Source: Methanocella sp.
GTDB taxonomy: Archaea > Halobacteriota > Methanocellia > Methanocellales > Methanocellaceae
Assembly: GCF_035506375.1 (NCBI RefSeq)
Contig: NZ_DATJPM010000074.1
Coordinates: forward strand, 11,321 to 75,320
DNA length: 64,000 nt
Direction of reading: 5' to 3'
This document shows, piece by piece, positions 49,837 to 57,083 of the stretch. Numbering within the stretch: the first letter of the stretch is position 1; each line of letters begins with the position of its first letter. Below the pieces are notes generated by a model. The model was not told the DNA's origin. It worked only from the letters and a program-made list of their open reading frames with translations, and ran no database searches. Both the position numbers and the translations under genes were made by a program.

Positions 49837-50955
49837 TTTCGCGTAGCACTCGAGCAGGCGCTCGCTTAGCCGGTCCCAGTCGTAATTGAGCGCGGCGGGG
49901 GCGCACTGCGACGCCATCTTCAGGCGCCGGGCGTCATCGCCTAAAAGATCGACGATCGCCTCGCTCAGCTCCTTTTCTCCCGGGCCTACGATGCGGCCCG
50001 TTACGCCGTCCTGGACGAGCTCCCGGGCGGAGTTTTTCTCGTCGCTGACCGTGATCACGGGCACGCCGCAGGCCAGCGCCTCCAGCGTGACGATGCTGAA
50101 CCCCTCCCGCGTGGAGGGCAGGACGAAGAGCCGGGACGCCTTGACGGAGGACAGCAGCGTCCTGTCGTCGACGGCGCCCGTGAAGGTTACGCTGACCGGC
50201 AGCCCGGCCGCCAGGGCCTCCAGGGATGACCGCTCGGGCCCTTCGCCGATGACGAGCACGCTGAGCGGCATTTTTTGAGAGACGGCGGCGCACGCCCGGA
50301 GCAGGACGTCCACGTGCTTGTCCCGGATGAGCCGGCCCGCGAATACGACGTCTACGGGCTCGCTTCCGGGCGGGACGCTCCCGATGGCGGCGGCGGATAC
50401 CCCGTTCGGAACGACCGCGATGCGCTCCTTTTTCACGCCCAGGCGCTCGAGCGCGGCCGCCGTGCCTTCCGATACGGCGATGATGCGGTCCGCCAGCTTT
50501 GTGGTGACCTTTTCGACGAGCTTCCCGAAAAAGCCCATCGGGCCCATGTACTCGTACCAGTAGTCGCCCCAGACCTCGTGCCAGGTGACGTAAAGCCGGC
50601 CGCCGCGGAGCATGGAGGCCAGCTTGCATGGAAATATGGAAAAGTACGGGTGCTGGTTGCAGTCGATGACGTCGAACTTTTCCCTGAGCAGCGGGACGAT
50701 GAGCGCCATCCCGAACGCCAGCGCTTCCCGGACGGAGCGGCGGCCGCCGGAATATAGCTTTTTAGGCCTGCAGACGCCGTGGTAAGTGATGCCGTCCCTG
50801 ACGAGCAACGGGGCCCCGTCCCACCACTGGATGCTGAAAACGTGGACCTCGTTCCCTTCGCTGAGCCGCGTGGAAAACTCATAAAAGCGCTTTTCCGCGC
50901 CGCCCTTGATATACGGGTAGACGACGTCCGAGACGAAGGCGATCTTCATGGGCAT
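49834..50955 (-). CDS. Glycosyltransferase, GT4 family
   Basis: 373 residues, two Rossmann domains (GT-B). The N-terminus MKIAFVSDVVYPYIKGGAEKR carries the acceptor-side glycine loop. The C-terminal nucleotide-sugar domain shows VVFAGRLIRDKHVDVLLRA, VLVIGEGPERSSLEAL, and EGFSIVTLEALACGVPVITVSD with the E-x7-E motif. It likely transfers a sugar from a nucleotide donor to a cell-surface glycan or lipid. Its ATG follows the stop of the GT2 gene without a gap, so the two work in one operon. The protein ends at the edge of repeat R5. Confidence 0.9.
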   Translation of the reverse strand: MPMKIAFVSDVVYPYIKGGAEKRFYEFSTRLSEGNEVHVFSIQWWDGAPLLVRDGITYHGVCRPKKLYSGGRRSVREALAFGMALIVPLLREKFDVIDCNQHPYFSIFPCKLASMLRGGRLYVTWHEVWGDYWYEYMGPMGFFGKLVEKVTTKLADRIIAVSEGTAAALERLGVKKERIAVVPNGVSAAAIGSVPPGSEPVDVVFAGRLIRDKHVDVLLRACAAVSQKMPLSVLVIGEGPERSSLEALAAGLPVSVTFTGAVDDRTLLSSVKASRLFVLPSTREGFSIVTLEALACGVPVITVSDEKNSARELVQDGVTGRIVGPGEKELSEAIVDLLGDDARRLKMASQCAPAALNYDWDRLSERLLECYAK

Positions 50956-51936
50956 CTAGCGCTTCACTCGAAGCGCCGTAATGATGATGTCGGCCAGCAG
51001 CCCGAAGGAGATCACCTGGATGCCGCCCATGAAAAGCATGGCCGATAATATGGTCAGCGCGAGGTGGGTAATGATCCCCCGGGTGAGCCACTCGTAGACG
51101 ACATAGCTGCCCGAGAGTAAGGAGCCCAGTATGAGTATCAAGCCAATAGTCAGAAATATGGCGAACGGGTTATAGTCCCGCACCATGCGGATGATGAGGC
51201 TAAAGATGAGCGAGCCGTCCTTGTAGGCCTTGAGCTTCGCCTCGCCCATGCGCTGGCGATACGTGATCGGCACCTCGACGATGCGCATGGACTTCTTCCG
51301 GGCGTCGATGATCATCTCGCTCGCGAAGGGCATGCCGTCGTCGGTCATCTCGAGGGCGTCGAGGGCGGTTTTCCTGAGCGCCCGGAACCCGGTCTGGGAG
51401 TCCTTGAGCTTTAGCCTGTATAGCGTGTTGATGACACCCGTGATCAACTGATTGCCGATGCGGTTGCGGGCGTTCATGGCGCCCGGCTCCATGCGGGCAA
51501 ACCGGTTGCCCAGGCACACGTCCGCCTGGCCGTTTACAATGGGATCGATGAGCATGGGTATCTCGTATGCGTCATAGGTGTTGTCGCCGTCCATCATGAC
51601 GACGATATCGGCATCGTGCGCCACGGAGCTGAATCCCACCGCGTAGGCGTTGCCATAGCCGACGTCGCTCTGCGGCACGACGATGGCCCCCGCCTTTTTC
51701 GCCTTCCTCGGGGTATCGTCGATGGACTTATCCACGACGATGATCTCCGTATCGAAGTGCCGGAGGGCCTGCCGGGCGTCGTCCACGACCTTGCTGATGG
51801 CGGGCTCGTTCATCGTGGGTATGATAACAGATATTTTAAGAGTTTTTTCCTTAGAGGCCACCTGGGGCTTTTCAAGGCTCGCAATTCCGGCCATACTCGA
51901 TACCGCACCCGTGCTACTCGATGAACCGTATCCCAT
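50956..51936 (-). CDS. Glycosyltransferase family 2 with C-terminal membrane helices
   Basis: 326 residues. A GT-A domain: ISVIIPTMNEPAISKVVDDA, EIIVVDKSIDDTP, VVMMDGDNTYDAYEIP (DxD-like) and FRALRKTALDALE. Two membrane helices are at the C-terminus (PFAIFLTIGLILILGSLL; LALTILSAMLFMGGIQVISFGLL). The form is that of archaeal dolichol-phosphate mannosyl/glucosyl synthases, which make lipid-linked sugars for protein glycosylation. ATG 51936 fits a TATA box (GTTATATAAG read on the minus strand, 51959-51968) at 23 bp, predicting a leaderless mRNA; ATG 51894 is nearer the conserved domain. Confidence 0.9.
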   Translation of the reverse strand: MGYGSSSSTGAVSSMAGIASLEKPQVASKEKTLKISVIIPTMNEPAISKVVDDARQALRHFDTEIIVVDKSIDDTPRKAKKAGAIVVPQSDVGYGNAYAVGFSSVAHDADIVVMMDGDNTYDAYEIPMLIDPIVNGQADVCLGNRFARMEPGAMNARNRIGNQLITGVINTLYRLKLKDSQTGFRALRKTALDALEMTDDGMPFASEMIIDARKKSMRIVEVPITYRQRMGEAKLKAYKDGSLIFSLIIRMVRDYNPFAIFLTIGLILILGSLLSGSYVVYEWLTRGIITHLALTILSAMLFMGGIQVISFGLLADIIITALRVKR

Positions 51937-52232
51937 ATATACCTATTCCTATCTAGAGGTTATATAAGATAATATAAAAGTGTTTGCCGGCGTGTAAGCG
52001 GTAGAATAGGGCCAGGCTTGCCAAATTAATGTTTATTTTTTTGCCGGCCGACCGTAAGCCCGCGAGCAAAGCTATAAATGCAGGTAAGACGCTAAATCAC
52101 GACGCCCGAACAGTCCCGGCCAAAAAACATAGTTAAATAGCATGAGCGCATAGTGAATAGCAATATCGACAAACACGTATGCTCACATGGCTTGACTGCC
52201 GCAGGGCATAAAATAAAAAAGGAGGTTGAACG
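51937..52232. promoter_or_regulatory. Divergent promoter region of the GT2 and rps17e operons
   Basis: About 300 bp without a gene. A minus-strand TATA box at 51959-51968 serves the glycosyltransferase. On the plus side, TAGTTAAATAGC near 52131 is a likely TATA box for the rps17e operon, giving a leader of about 65 nt that ends in GGAGGT at 52221-52226. CTATAAATG near 52070 is another candidate. Nothing else was seen. Confidence 0.5.
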
Positions 52233-52430
52233 TTGGGAAGTATAAGGCAGACCTATATCAAGAGCACCGTCGACGCGCTGCTGAGGCAGTACCCGGGCGA
52301 GTTCACCGCGGACTTTAACGCGAACAAGGCCCAGGTCGAGAAGCTGACGGGCGTCGAGAGCAAAGCGCTCCGGAACCGCGTAGCCGGTTACGTCACGAGG
52401 AAAGTCAGCTCCAAGGCAAGGAGGAAATAA
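52233..52430 (+). CDS. rps17e: 30S ribosomal protein S17e
   Basis: 65 residues, the archaeal length of S17e. The sequence GSIRQTYIKSTVDALLRQYP, then KAQVEKLTGVESKALRNRVAGYVTRK, is the family pattern. The TTG start at 52233 follows GGAGGT at 52221-52226 with 6-nt spacing. The stop shares one base with the dapA ATG. Association of S17e with the lysine-branch genes is known in several methanogens. Confidence 0.95.
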   Translation: MGSIRQTYIKSTVDALLRQYPGEFTADFNANKAQVEKLTGVESKALRNRVAGYVTRKVSSKARRK

Positions 52431-53359
52431 TGAAGCTCAAGGGTGAGTTAAAGGGCGTTTACCCGGCCCTGATCACTCCTTTCAAGAAAAATGGCGAGGT
52501 AGACATCGCGGGCTTCAGGAATAACATTGATTACGTCATCGGGGGCGGCGTTTCCGGCATCGTGCCGTGCGGCTGCACGGGCGAGGCGGCCACCCTCAGC
52601 TTTGACGAGCAGAAGCGGCTTTTAGAGGCGGCGGTGGACCAGGCGAACGGCCGGGTCCCGGTCATCGGAGGCAGCGGTTCTAACAACACGCGCGAAGCTG
52701 TCGAGCTCACGCAGTACGCGAAGGACGCGGGCGCATCGGCCGCGATGCTCATTACTCCCTATTATAACAAGCCCGGCGACGCGGGGCAGATATTGCACTA
52801 CACGACCGTCGCCGAGAAGGTCGACATCCCTATCATCCTTTACAACGTGCCGTCCAGGACGGGCATCAATATGAAGCCCTCCATCGTGGCCCAGCTTGCG
52901 AAGATCGACAACATCGTCGGCATCAAAGAAGCCAGCGGCAGCCCGGCGCAGACGGCCGAGATCATCGAGCTCACGAGAGACAACAGGAAAAAATTCACGG
53001 TGCTCTCGGGCGACGACAACCTGACCATACCGATCATGTCCTACGGCGGCATGGGCGTCGTCTCCGTGGCGGCGAACGTGCTCCCGGAAGAGGTCAGCCA
53101 TATGGTCGGCTACTACTTAAAGGGCGACCAGAAGAAGGCGCTGGAAGTCTACTACCGGCTGGCGCCGATCATGCGGGGCCTGTTCATCGAGACCAACCCC
53201 ATACCGGTTAAGGCCGCGGCGAACATGATGGGCCTTGCCGCGGGCCCGCTGAGGGCGCCCCTGACCACCATGGCGCCGGAGAACCAGAAGAAGCTCCAGG
53301 CCATGATGGAGAAGCTGGGTGTAATGAAAAAGAAGATCGCCGTAAAAGTGAAAAAATAG
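52430..53359 (+). CDS. dapA: 4-hydroxy-tetrahydrodipicolinate synthase
   Basis: 309 residues, a DapA TIM-barrel that condenses pyruvate with aspartate semialdehyde. The Schiff-base lysine is in IVGIKEASGSP, and the catalytic tyrosine in LYNVPSRTGINM. The loop that normally reads GTTGE is PCGCTGEAATLS here: the position of E. coli Thr44, part of the proton-relay triad, is Cys. FTVLSGDDNLTIPIMSYGGMGVVSVAAN is normal. The start overlaps rps17e by one base, and dapB follows after 21 bp. Confidence 0.94.
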   Translation: MKLKGELKGVYPALITPFKKNGEVDIAGFRNNIDYVIGGGVSGIVPCGCTGEAATLSFDEQKRLLEAAVDQANGRVPVIGGSGSNNTREAVELTQYAKDAGASAAMLITPYYNKPGDAGQILHYTTVAEKVDIPIILYNVPSRTGINMKPSIVAQLAKIDNIVGIKEASGSPAQTAEIIELTRDNRKKFTVLSGDDNLTIPIMSYGGMGVVSVAANVLPEEVSHMVGYYLKGDQKKALEVYYRLAPIMRGLFIETNPIPVKAAANMMGLAAGPLRAPLTTMAPENQKKLQAMMEKLGVMKKKIAVKVKK

Positions 53360-53380
53360 GCTTAGTTTAAGGGTGAGCAT

Positions 53381-54148
53381 ATGGTGAGGGTAGCTATAAC
53401 GGGCATAAACGGCAGGATGGGGACGATGGTCACGGATATCGTCCTCGCTCAGCCCGACATGGAGCTCGTCGCAGGCTTCGACCTGGCGGAAGGCCGGCAG
53501 GTCGGGCCCATTAAGGTCTCCAGCGTGAAGGATATCGATAAGGTCCTAAAGGCGGTCAGGCCCGACGTCTTGATCGACTTCACGATGCCCGCGGCAGCGG
53601 TGAGCAATGTGAAGGCCGCGGCCTCGAACGGCGTCCGGCCGGTCGTCGGCACCACGGGCTTCGACGAGGCCCAGAAGAGGGAGATGGCCGACGCCATAAA
53701 AAAAGGCAACGTCGCCGCCATCATCTCCCCGAATTTTTCTGTCGGCGTCCAGGTATTCCTCAAGCTTCTGGCGGAAGCGGCCGGGGGTCTCGAGGGCTGC
53801 GACATCGAGATCATCGAGGCGCACCATAACAAGAAGAAGGACGCGCCCAGCGGCACTGCCCTGAAGGCCGCCGAGGTCATTTCGGGCGCTCTCAAAGAAA
53901 AGCCACAGCTGGTATACGGGCGCGAGGGTGTCGTACCCCGGGGCAGGGAAATAGGAATCCACGCCGTCCGGGGCGGGGACATCGTAGGCGACCACACCGT
54001 GCTTTTCGCCTGTGATGGCGAGCGCATCGAGATCAAGCACCAGGCGCACTCGAGAAGCGCCTTCGCTTCCGGCGCGGTCAAGGCCGCCCGGTGGATCGTG
54101 GCGCAGAAGCCGGGGCTGTACTCCATGTCTGACATGGTCAAACAATAG
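53381..54148 (+). CDS. dapB: 4-hydroxy-tetrahydrodipicolinate reductase
   Basis: 255 residues. The NAD(P)H-binding N-terminus is VRVAITGINGRMGTMV. The middle PVVGTTGFDEAQKREM, the active-site region IIEAHHNKKKDAPSGTALKAAE and the end VKAARWIVAQKPGLYSMSDM are those of DapB. It catalyses the second step of diaminopimelate synthesis in the same operon as DapA. A GGGTGA ribosome site precedes the ATG. Palindrome R6 follows the stop. Confidence 0.95.
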   Translation: MVRVAITGINGRMGTMVTDIVLAQPDMELVAGFDLAEGRQVGPIKVSSVKDIDKVLKAVRPDVLIDFTMPAAAVSNVKAAASNGVRPVVGTTGFDEAQKREMADAIKKGNVAAIISPNFSVGVQVFLKLLAEAAGGLEGCDIEIIEAHHNKKKDAPSGTALKAAEVISGALKEKPQLVYGREGVVPRGREIGIHAVRGGDIVGDHTVLFACDGERIEIKHQAHSRSAFASGAVKAARWIVAQKPGLYSMSDMVKQ

Positions 54149-54207
54149 GTAAACATTTTTTTAGTATACAAGCGCAGATAAGCCTCACTAAAAGTATTAA
54201 GCGGCAT

Positions 54208-54480
54208 AAAGACTTTTTCAGCCACGAAGCGACGCGAAGCTGGCTCAAAGATGCTCTAAAAAAATTAATTATATTTGGTGCCGCCTGGTGTAGCCCTGGT
54301 GCCGCTTATAATCACTATTGCATCAACCCCACCAAGTTTACACCAGGCCGCACCAATCTTATATTATATCACCAGGCGGCACCAGGGCTACACCAGGCGG
54401 CACCAACTTTTTTAATATATTAAAATATCTTAGTGCAGCTTCAGGCCCACTTAGCGTAACTTCGTGGCTGAAAAGTCTTT
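54208..54480. repeat. Nested palindrome R6 between dapB and the ferredoxin gene
   Basis: Outer arms: 54208-54229 (AAAGAC...TTCAGCCACGAAG) and 54460-54480 (CTTCGTGGCTGAA...GTCTTT), matching but for one extra T. Inner arms: 54275-54303 and 54378-54406 are perfectly complementary over 29 bp and contain TTGGTGCCGCCTGGTGTAG. A third related unit with CACCAGGCCGCACC lies between them. The 453-bp gap holds no gene. A nested double-hairpin RNA could form if it is transcribed. Confidence 0.8.
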
Positions 54481-54541
54481 GAGAAACTTATTATTTTTTA
54501 TAGGGCCTTGTCAACGTTTTAAACGGCATAGCACCGCTTAG

Positions 54542-54592
54542 CCGGATAAATTTTAAGTAATATGCCTAACCTAACATACAACATTTATCCGG
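54542..54592 (+). promoter_or_regulatory. Inverted repeat spanning the ferredoxin promoter and ribosome site
   Basis: CCGGATAAAT (54542-54551) and ATTTATCCGG (54583-54592) are perfectly complementary. The left arm abuts the TATA-like TAAATTTTAAG, and the right arm runs into GGTGA before ATG 54602. As DNA it is a symmetric site around the promoter. In read-through RNA from dapB it would pair and could cover the ribosome site. Confidence 0.45.
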
Positions 54593-54601
54593 TGAATAAT
54601 T

Positions 54602-54790
54602 ATGGTTGCAAAAGTGGATAAGGATACATGCGTCGGCTGCGGGACGTGCGTGGACGCGTGCCCCGAGGCGGCAATAGAGCTGGTCGACGAGATAGCGAAA
54701 GTAGACGAGGACCGCTGCCAGGAATGCGGCGACTGTGTCGCGGCATGCCCGACGGAGGCCATTAAGCTGGTAAAAGAGAAGACAAAGTAA
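54602..54790 (+). CDS. 2[4Fe-4S] ferredoxin
   Basis: 62 residues with two clusters, [23 protein letters not shown] and [21 protein letters not shown], separated by 17 residues; the usual small archaeal/clostridial ferredoxin. It carries low-potential electrons. GGTGA about 9 nt before the ATG is the ribosome site. The asd gene begins 12 bp downstream, so the two are in one transcript, an association seen in other methanogens and not explained by the pathway. Confidence 0.94.
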   Translation: MVAKVDKDTCVGCGTCVDACPEAAIELVDEIAKVDEDRCQECGDCVAACPTEAIKLVKEKTK

Positions 54791-54802
54791 AAGGTGTAAA
54801 AT

Positions 54803-55837
54803 ATGATCAAGGCCGGAATATTAGGCGCGACGGGGGCCGTGGGACAACGGTTCGTCCAGCTATTGGCGGACCACCCGTGGTTCGAGATAACGGCGCTGGC
54901 CGCATCGGAGCGGAGCGCCGGCAAGAAGTACGGTGAAGTGGCGAAATGGAGGCTGGATACCGACCTCCCGGAGAAGGTTAAGGACATCACCGTCGTCTCG
55001 ACTAAGCCGAAGAAGGTCGACGCCGACATCGTATTCTCGGCCCTGCCCGCCGAAGAGGCGGTCACCATCGAAGAGGACTTCGCGAAGGCGGGCTTCGTGG
55101 TCTCGTCCAACGCGAGCTCACACCGCATGGAAAAGGACGTCCCGCTCCTCATTCCGGAGGTCAACCCGGAGCACCTGGGGCTCATCGATATCCAGAAGAA
55201 GAAGCGCAAGTGGGATGGCTTCATCGTCACGAACCCGAACTGCAGCACCATCATGATGGTCATGACGCTCAAGCCGCTCATGAAGTTCGGCATCGAGAAC
55301 ATTCACGTCGCGACGATGCAGGCCGTGTCCGGCGCGGGCTACGAGGGCGTGTCCTCGATGGCCATCATGGACAACGTCATACCGTACATCGGCGGCGAGG
55401 AGCACAAGATGGAGACGGAGACTCAGAAGCTTCTGGGCGAATTCGACGGAAAGCAGGTCGTCAATGCCCCGTTCTGGGTGAGCGCCGCCTGCCACCGCGT
55501 GCCTGTCATGGACGGCCACACGATGTCCGTCTGGATGCGCTCGAAGAAGAACCCGACCCCCGAGCAGGTGAAGAACGCCCTGCTCAAGTTCGACCCGAAG
55601 CTGGGGGACCTGCCCACGTCGCCGAAGAAGGCCATCATCGTAAGAGATGAGCCGGACAGGCCGCAGCCCAGGCTGGACCGGAACCAGGGAAGGGGCATGA
55701 GCGTGTCCGTGGGCCGAATCAGGGCGGGACCGGACAACGCCATACAGTACGTGTGCATTGGGCACAACACGGTCAGGGGCGCCGCGGGCGCCAGCATCCT
55801 GAATGCGGAAGTGCTCAAGAAAAAGGGCTACCTGTAA
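54803..55837 (+). CDS. asd: Aspartate-semialdehyde dehydrogenase
   Basis: 344 residues, archaeal/fungal-type Asd. The NADP loop is [18 protein letters not shown], the nucleophile is the cysteine of [12 protein letters not shown], and [26 protein letters not shown] with [19 protein letters not shown] are conserved. It reduces aspartyl phosphate to the semialdehyde used by DapA and for threonine/methionine synthesis. AAAGGTG precedes the ATG. It completes the operon rps17e-dapA-dapB-ferredoxin-asd. Confidence 0.96.
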   Translation: MIKAGILGATGAVGQRFVQLLADHPWFEITALAASERSAGKKYGEVAKWRLDTDLPEKVKDITVVSTKPKKVDADIVFSALPAEEAVTIEEDFAKAGFVVSSNASSHRMEKDVPLLIPEVNPEHLGLIDIQKKKRKWDGFIVTNPNCSTIMMVMTLKPLMKFGIENIHVATMQAVSGAGYEGVSSMAIMDNVIPYIGGEEHKMETETQKLLGEFDGKQVVNAPFWVSAACHRVPVMDGHTMSVWMRSKKNPTPEQVKNALLKFDPKLGDLPTSPKKAIIVRDEPDRPQPRLDRNQGRGMSVSVGRIRAGPDNAIQYVCIGHNTVRGAAGASILNAEVLKKKGYL

Positions 55838-55938
55838 GCCCTATTATTTTTCTTGTTTTTAAGAGCACGTTTTAGTTACTCAAGCGTTTAGACAATTATT
55901 TATTATATTCAATGCGTATATTGGGTTAGGTGTTTTAT

Positions 55939-56445
55939 ATGGAGGAAAAATACAATCACGCAATTAAAGCAGGCGTAATTGGCGGTATTTTGCTCGTCAT
56001 ATGCTCAATATTATCCCTTGCCGTCGACTGGATAAATTATGGGACAGGGTATCGTGCGGGCATCTCGCTGGCAGTGGGAGGCATATCGTGCCTTTTGTTC
56101 CTGGCGGAGGTCGTTATCGCGGCAGGCACGGGCGCGCTAGCCGTAAAGTATGCCAGGCCCTTGCTAAATAACCTCAGCAATGCGGCACTAACGGCCGCCG
56201 CCGCGGGCCTCGTTGCGGGGATCATCGATGGTGTCGTACGGATCGTCATCGCTTTTATAAGGCCCTTGATCATGGGAGGCGTGTACTCCAGCCTGACGGA
56301 TTACGGCGTTCCATCGAGCATGGTGGGCTCCATGGGAAGCGGCATGATATCCTGCCTGTGCATGCCCGTATGGGTGATCGTCGTCGTCATCCTGGCCGCC
56401 ATAGGCGGTGCCTTATACGCGTCCTTAGTGGCGAAGATGCCTTAA
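55939..56445 (+). CDS. Four-helix membrane protein of unknown function
   Basis: 168 residues with four hydrophobic segments (AGVIGGILLVICSILSLAV; ISLAVGGISCLLFLAEVVIAAG; ALTAAAAGLVAGIIDGVVRIV; VWVIVVVILAAIGGALYASL), each rich in Gly and Ala. It resembles the general form of archaeal DUF4129/DUF5518-like small membrane proteins, but I cannot assign a family. ATG 55939 begins MEEKYNHA; an AT-rich TATA-like stretch (TTATTTATTATATT) is about 35 bp upstream. It converges on mptE with 2 bp between stops. Confidence 0.75.
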   Translation: MEEKYNHAIKAGVIGGILLVICSILSLAVDWINYGTGYRAGISLAVGGISCLLFLAEVVIAAGTGALAVKYARPLLNNLSNAALTAAAAGLVAGIIDGVVRIVIAFIRPLIMGGVYSSLTDYGVPSSMVGSMGSGMISCLCMPVWVIVVVILAAIGGALYASLVAKMP

Positions 56446-56447
56446 AA

Positions 56448-57083
56448 TCAGAGCCTGATGCCCAGGACGCCCAGAAGTTTCCTGGCCCACTTTAATTTTT
56501 TAAGCTTTTTAGGCGTGACCTTCGTATCGTCCAGGTCGAAGCCTATTATTTTTATACTCTTCGCCCCGAACTCCTTCGCTAAAAACACGCACCTGTCGCC
56601 GTCCGAGAACCCGCCGAAGTTGTAGACGTTCTTTAACGGCCTTGCCTGGGTAGTGCCAGCTACATGCTTAAGCTTCGGGACCAGGGACCTGACTGCTTCT
56701 GCGTTGTCGGCGTGGGCGTGGGCCAGTATGATGGAGCCCAGGGAGTCTGCTTCAAGGAGGTCCTCGTGCTTACCGTCGAGATCGGAGACTACGATATCTG
56801 GCACGATGCCCTGGTCTAGCAAAGTGGACACTGCGCCGTCGGCGGCGATCACGGTATACTTATACCACCAGTCCACATTCGCCATGTCCTCCTGGAGCGA
56901 AGGCGCCTTGCCGCAGACGATGATGTCCTTGCCGTGGATGAGCTCTTTCACTTTATCCAGGCAGGGCGTGTCCTCCGGCAGCATGGAGGAGAGCAGCCGG
57001 GCTGCCTCCTCGTCCCCTTCGGGGGTCCACCCGAAATCATCCAGTATGGCCCGATAGTAGGGCTCCCACTCCTCGAACTTCAT
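56448..57083 (-). CDS. mptE: 6-hydroxymethyl-7,8-dihydropterin pyrophosphokinase MptE
   Basis: 211 residues, DUF115 family, the archaeal enzyme (MptE) that adds pyrophosphate to 6-hydroxymethyl-dihydropterin in methanopterin synthesis. Motifs: [77 protein letters not shown] and [13 protein letters not shown] 57083 overlaps the ileS stop (ATGA), so its translation is coupled to isoleucyl-tRNA synthetase. An upstream in-frame extension inside ileS is rejected. Confidence 0.92.
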   Translation of the reverse strand: MKFEEWEPYYRAILDDFGWTPEGDEEAARLLSSMLPEDTPCLDKVKELIHGKDIIVCGKAPSLQEDMANVDWWYKYTVIAADGAVSTLLDQGIVPDIVVSDLDGKHEDLLEADSLGSIILAHAHADNAEAVRSLVPKLKHVAGTTQARPLKNVYNFGGFSDGDRCVFLAKEFGAKSIKIIGFDLDDTKVTPKKLKKLKWARKLLGVLGIRL

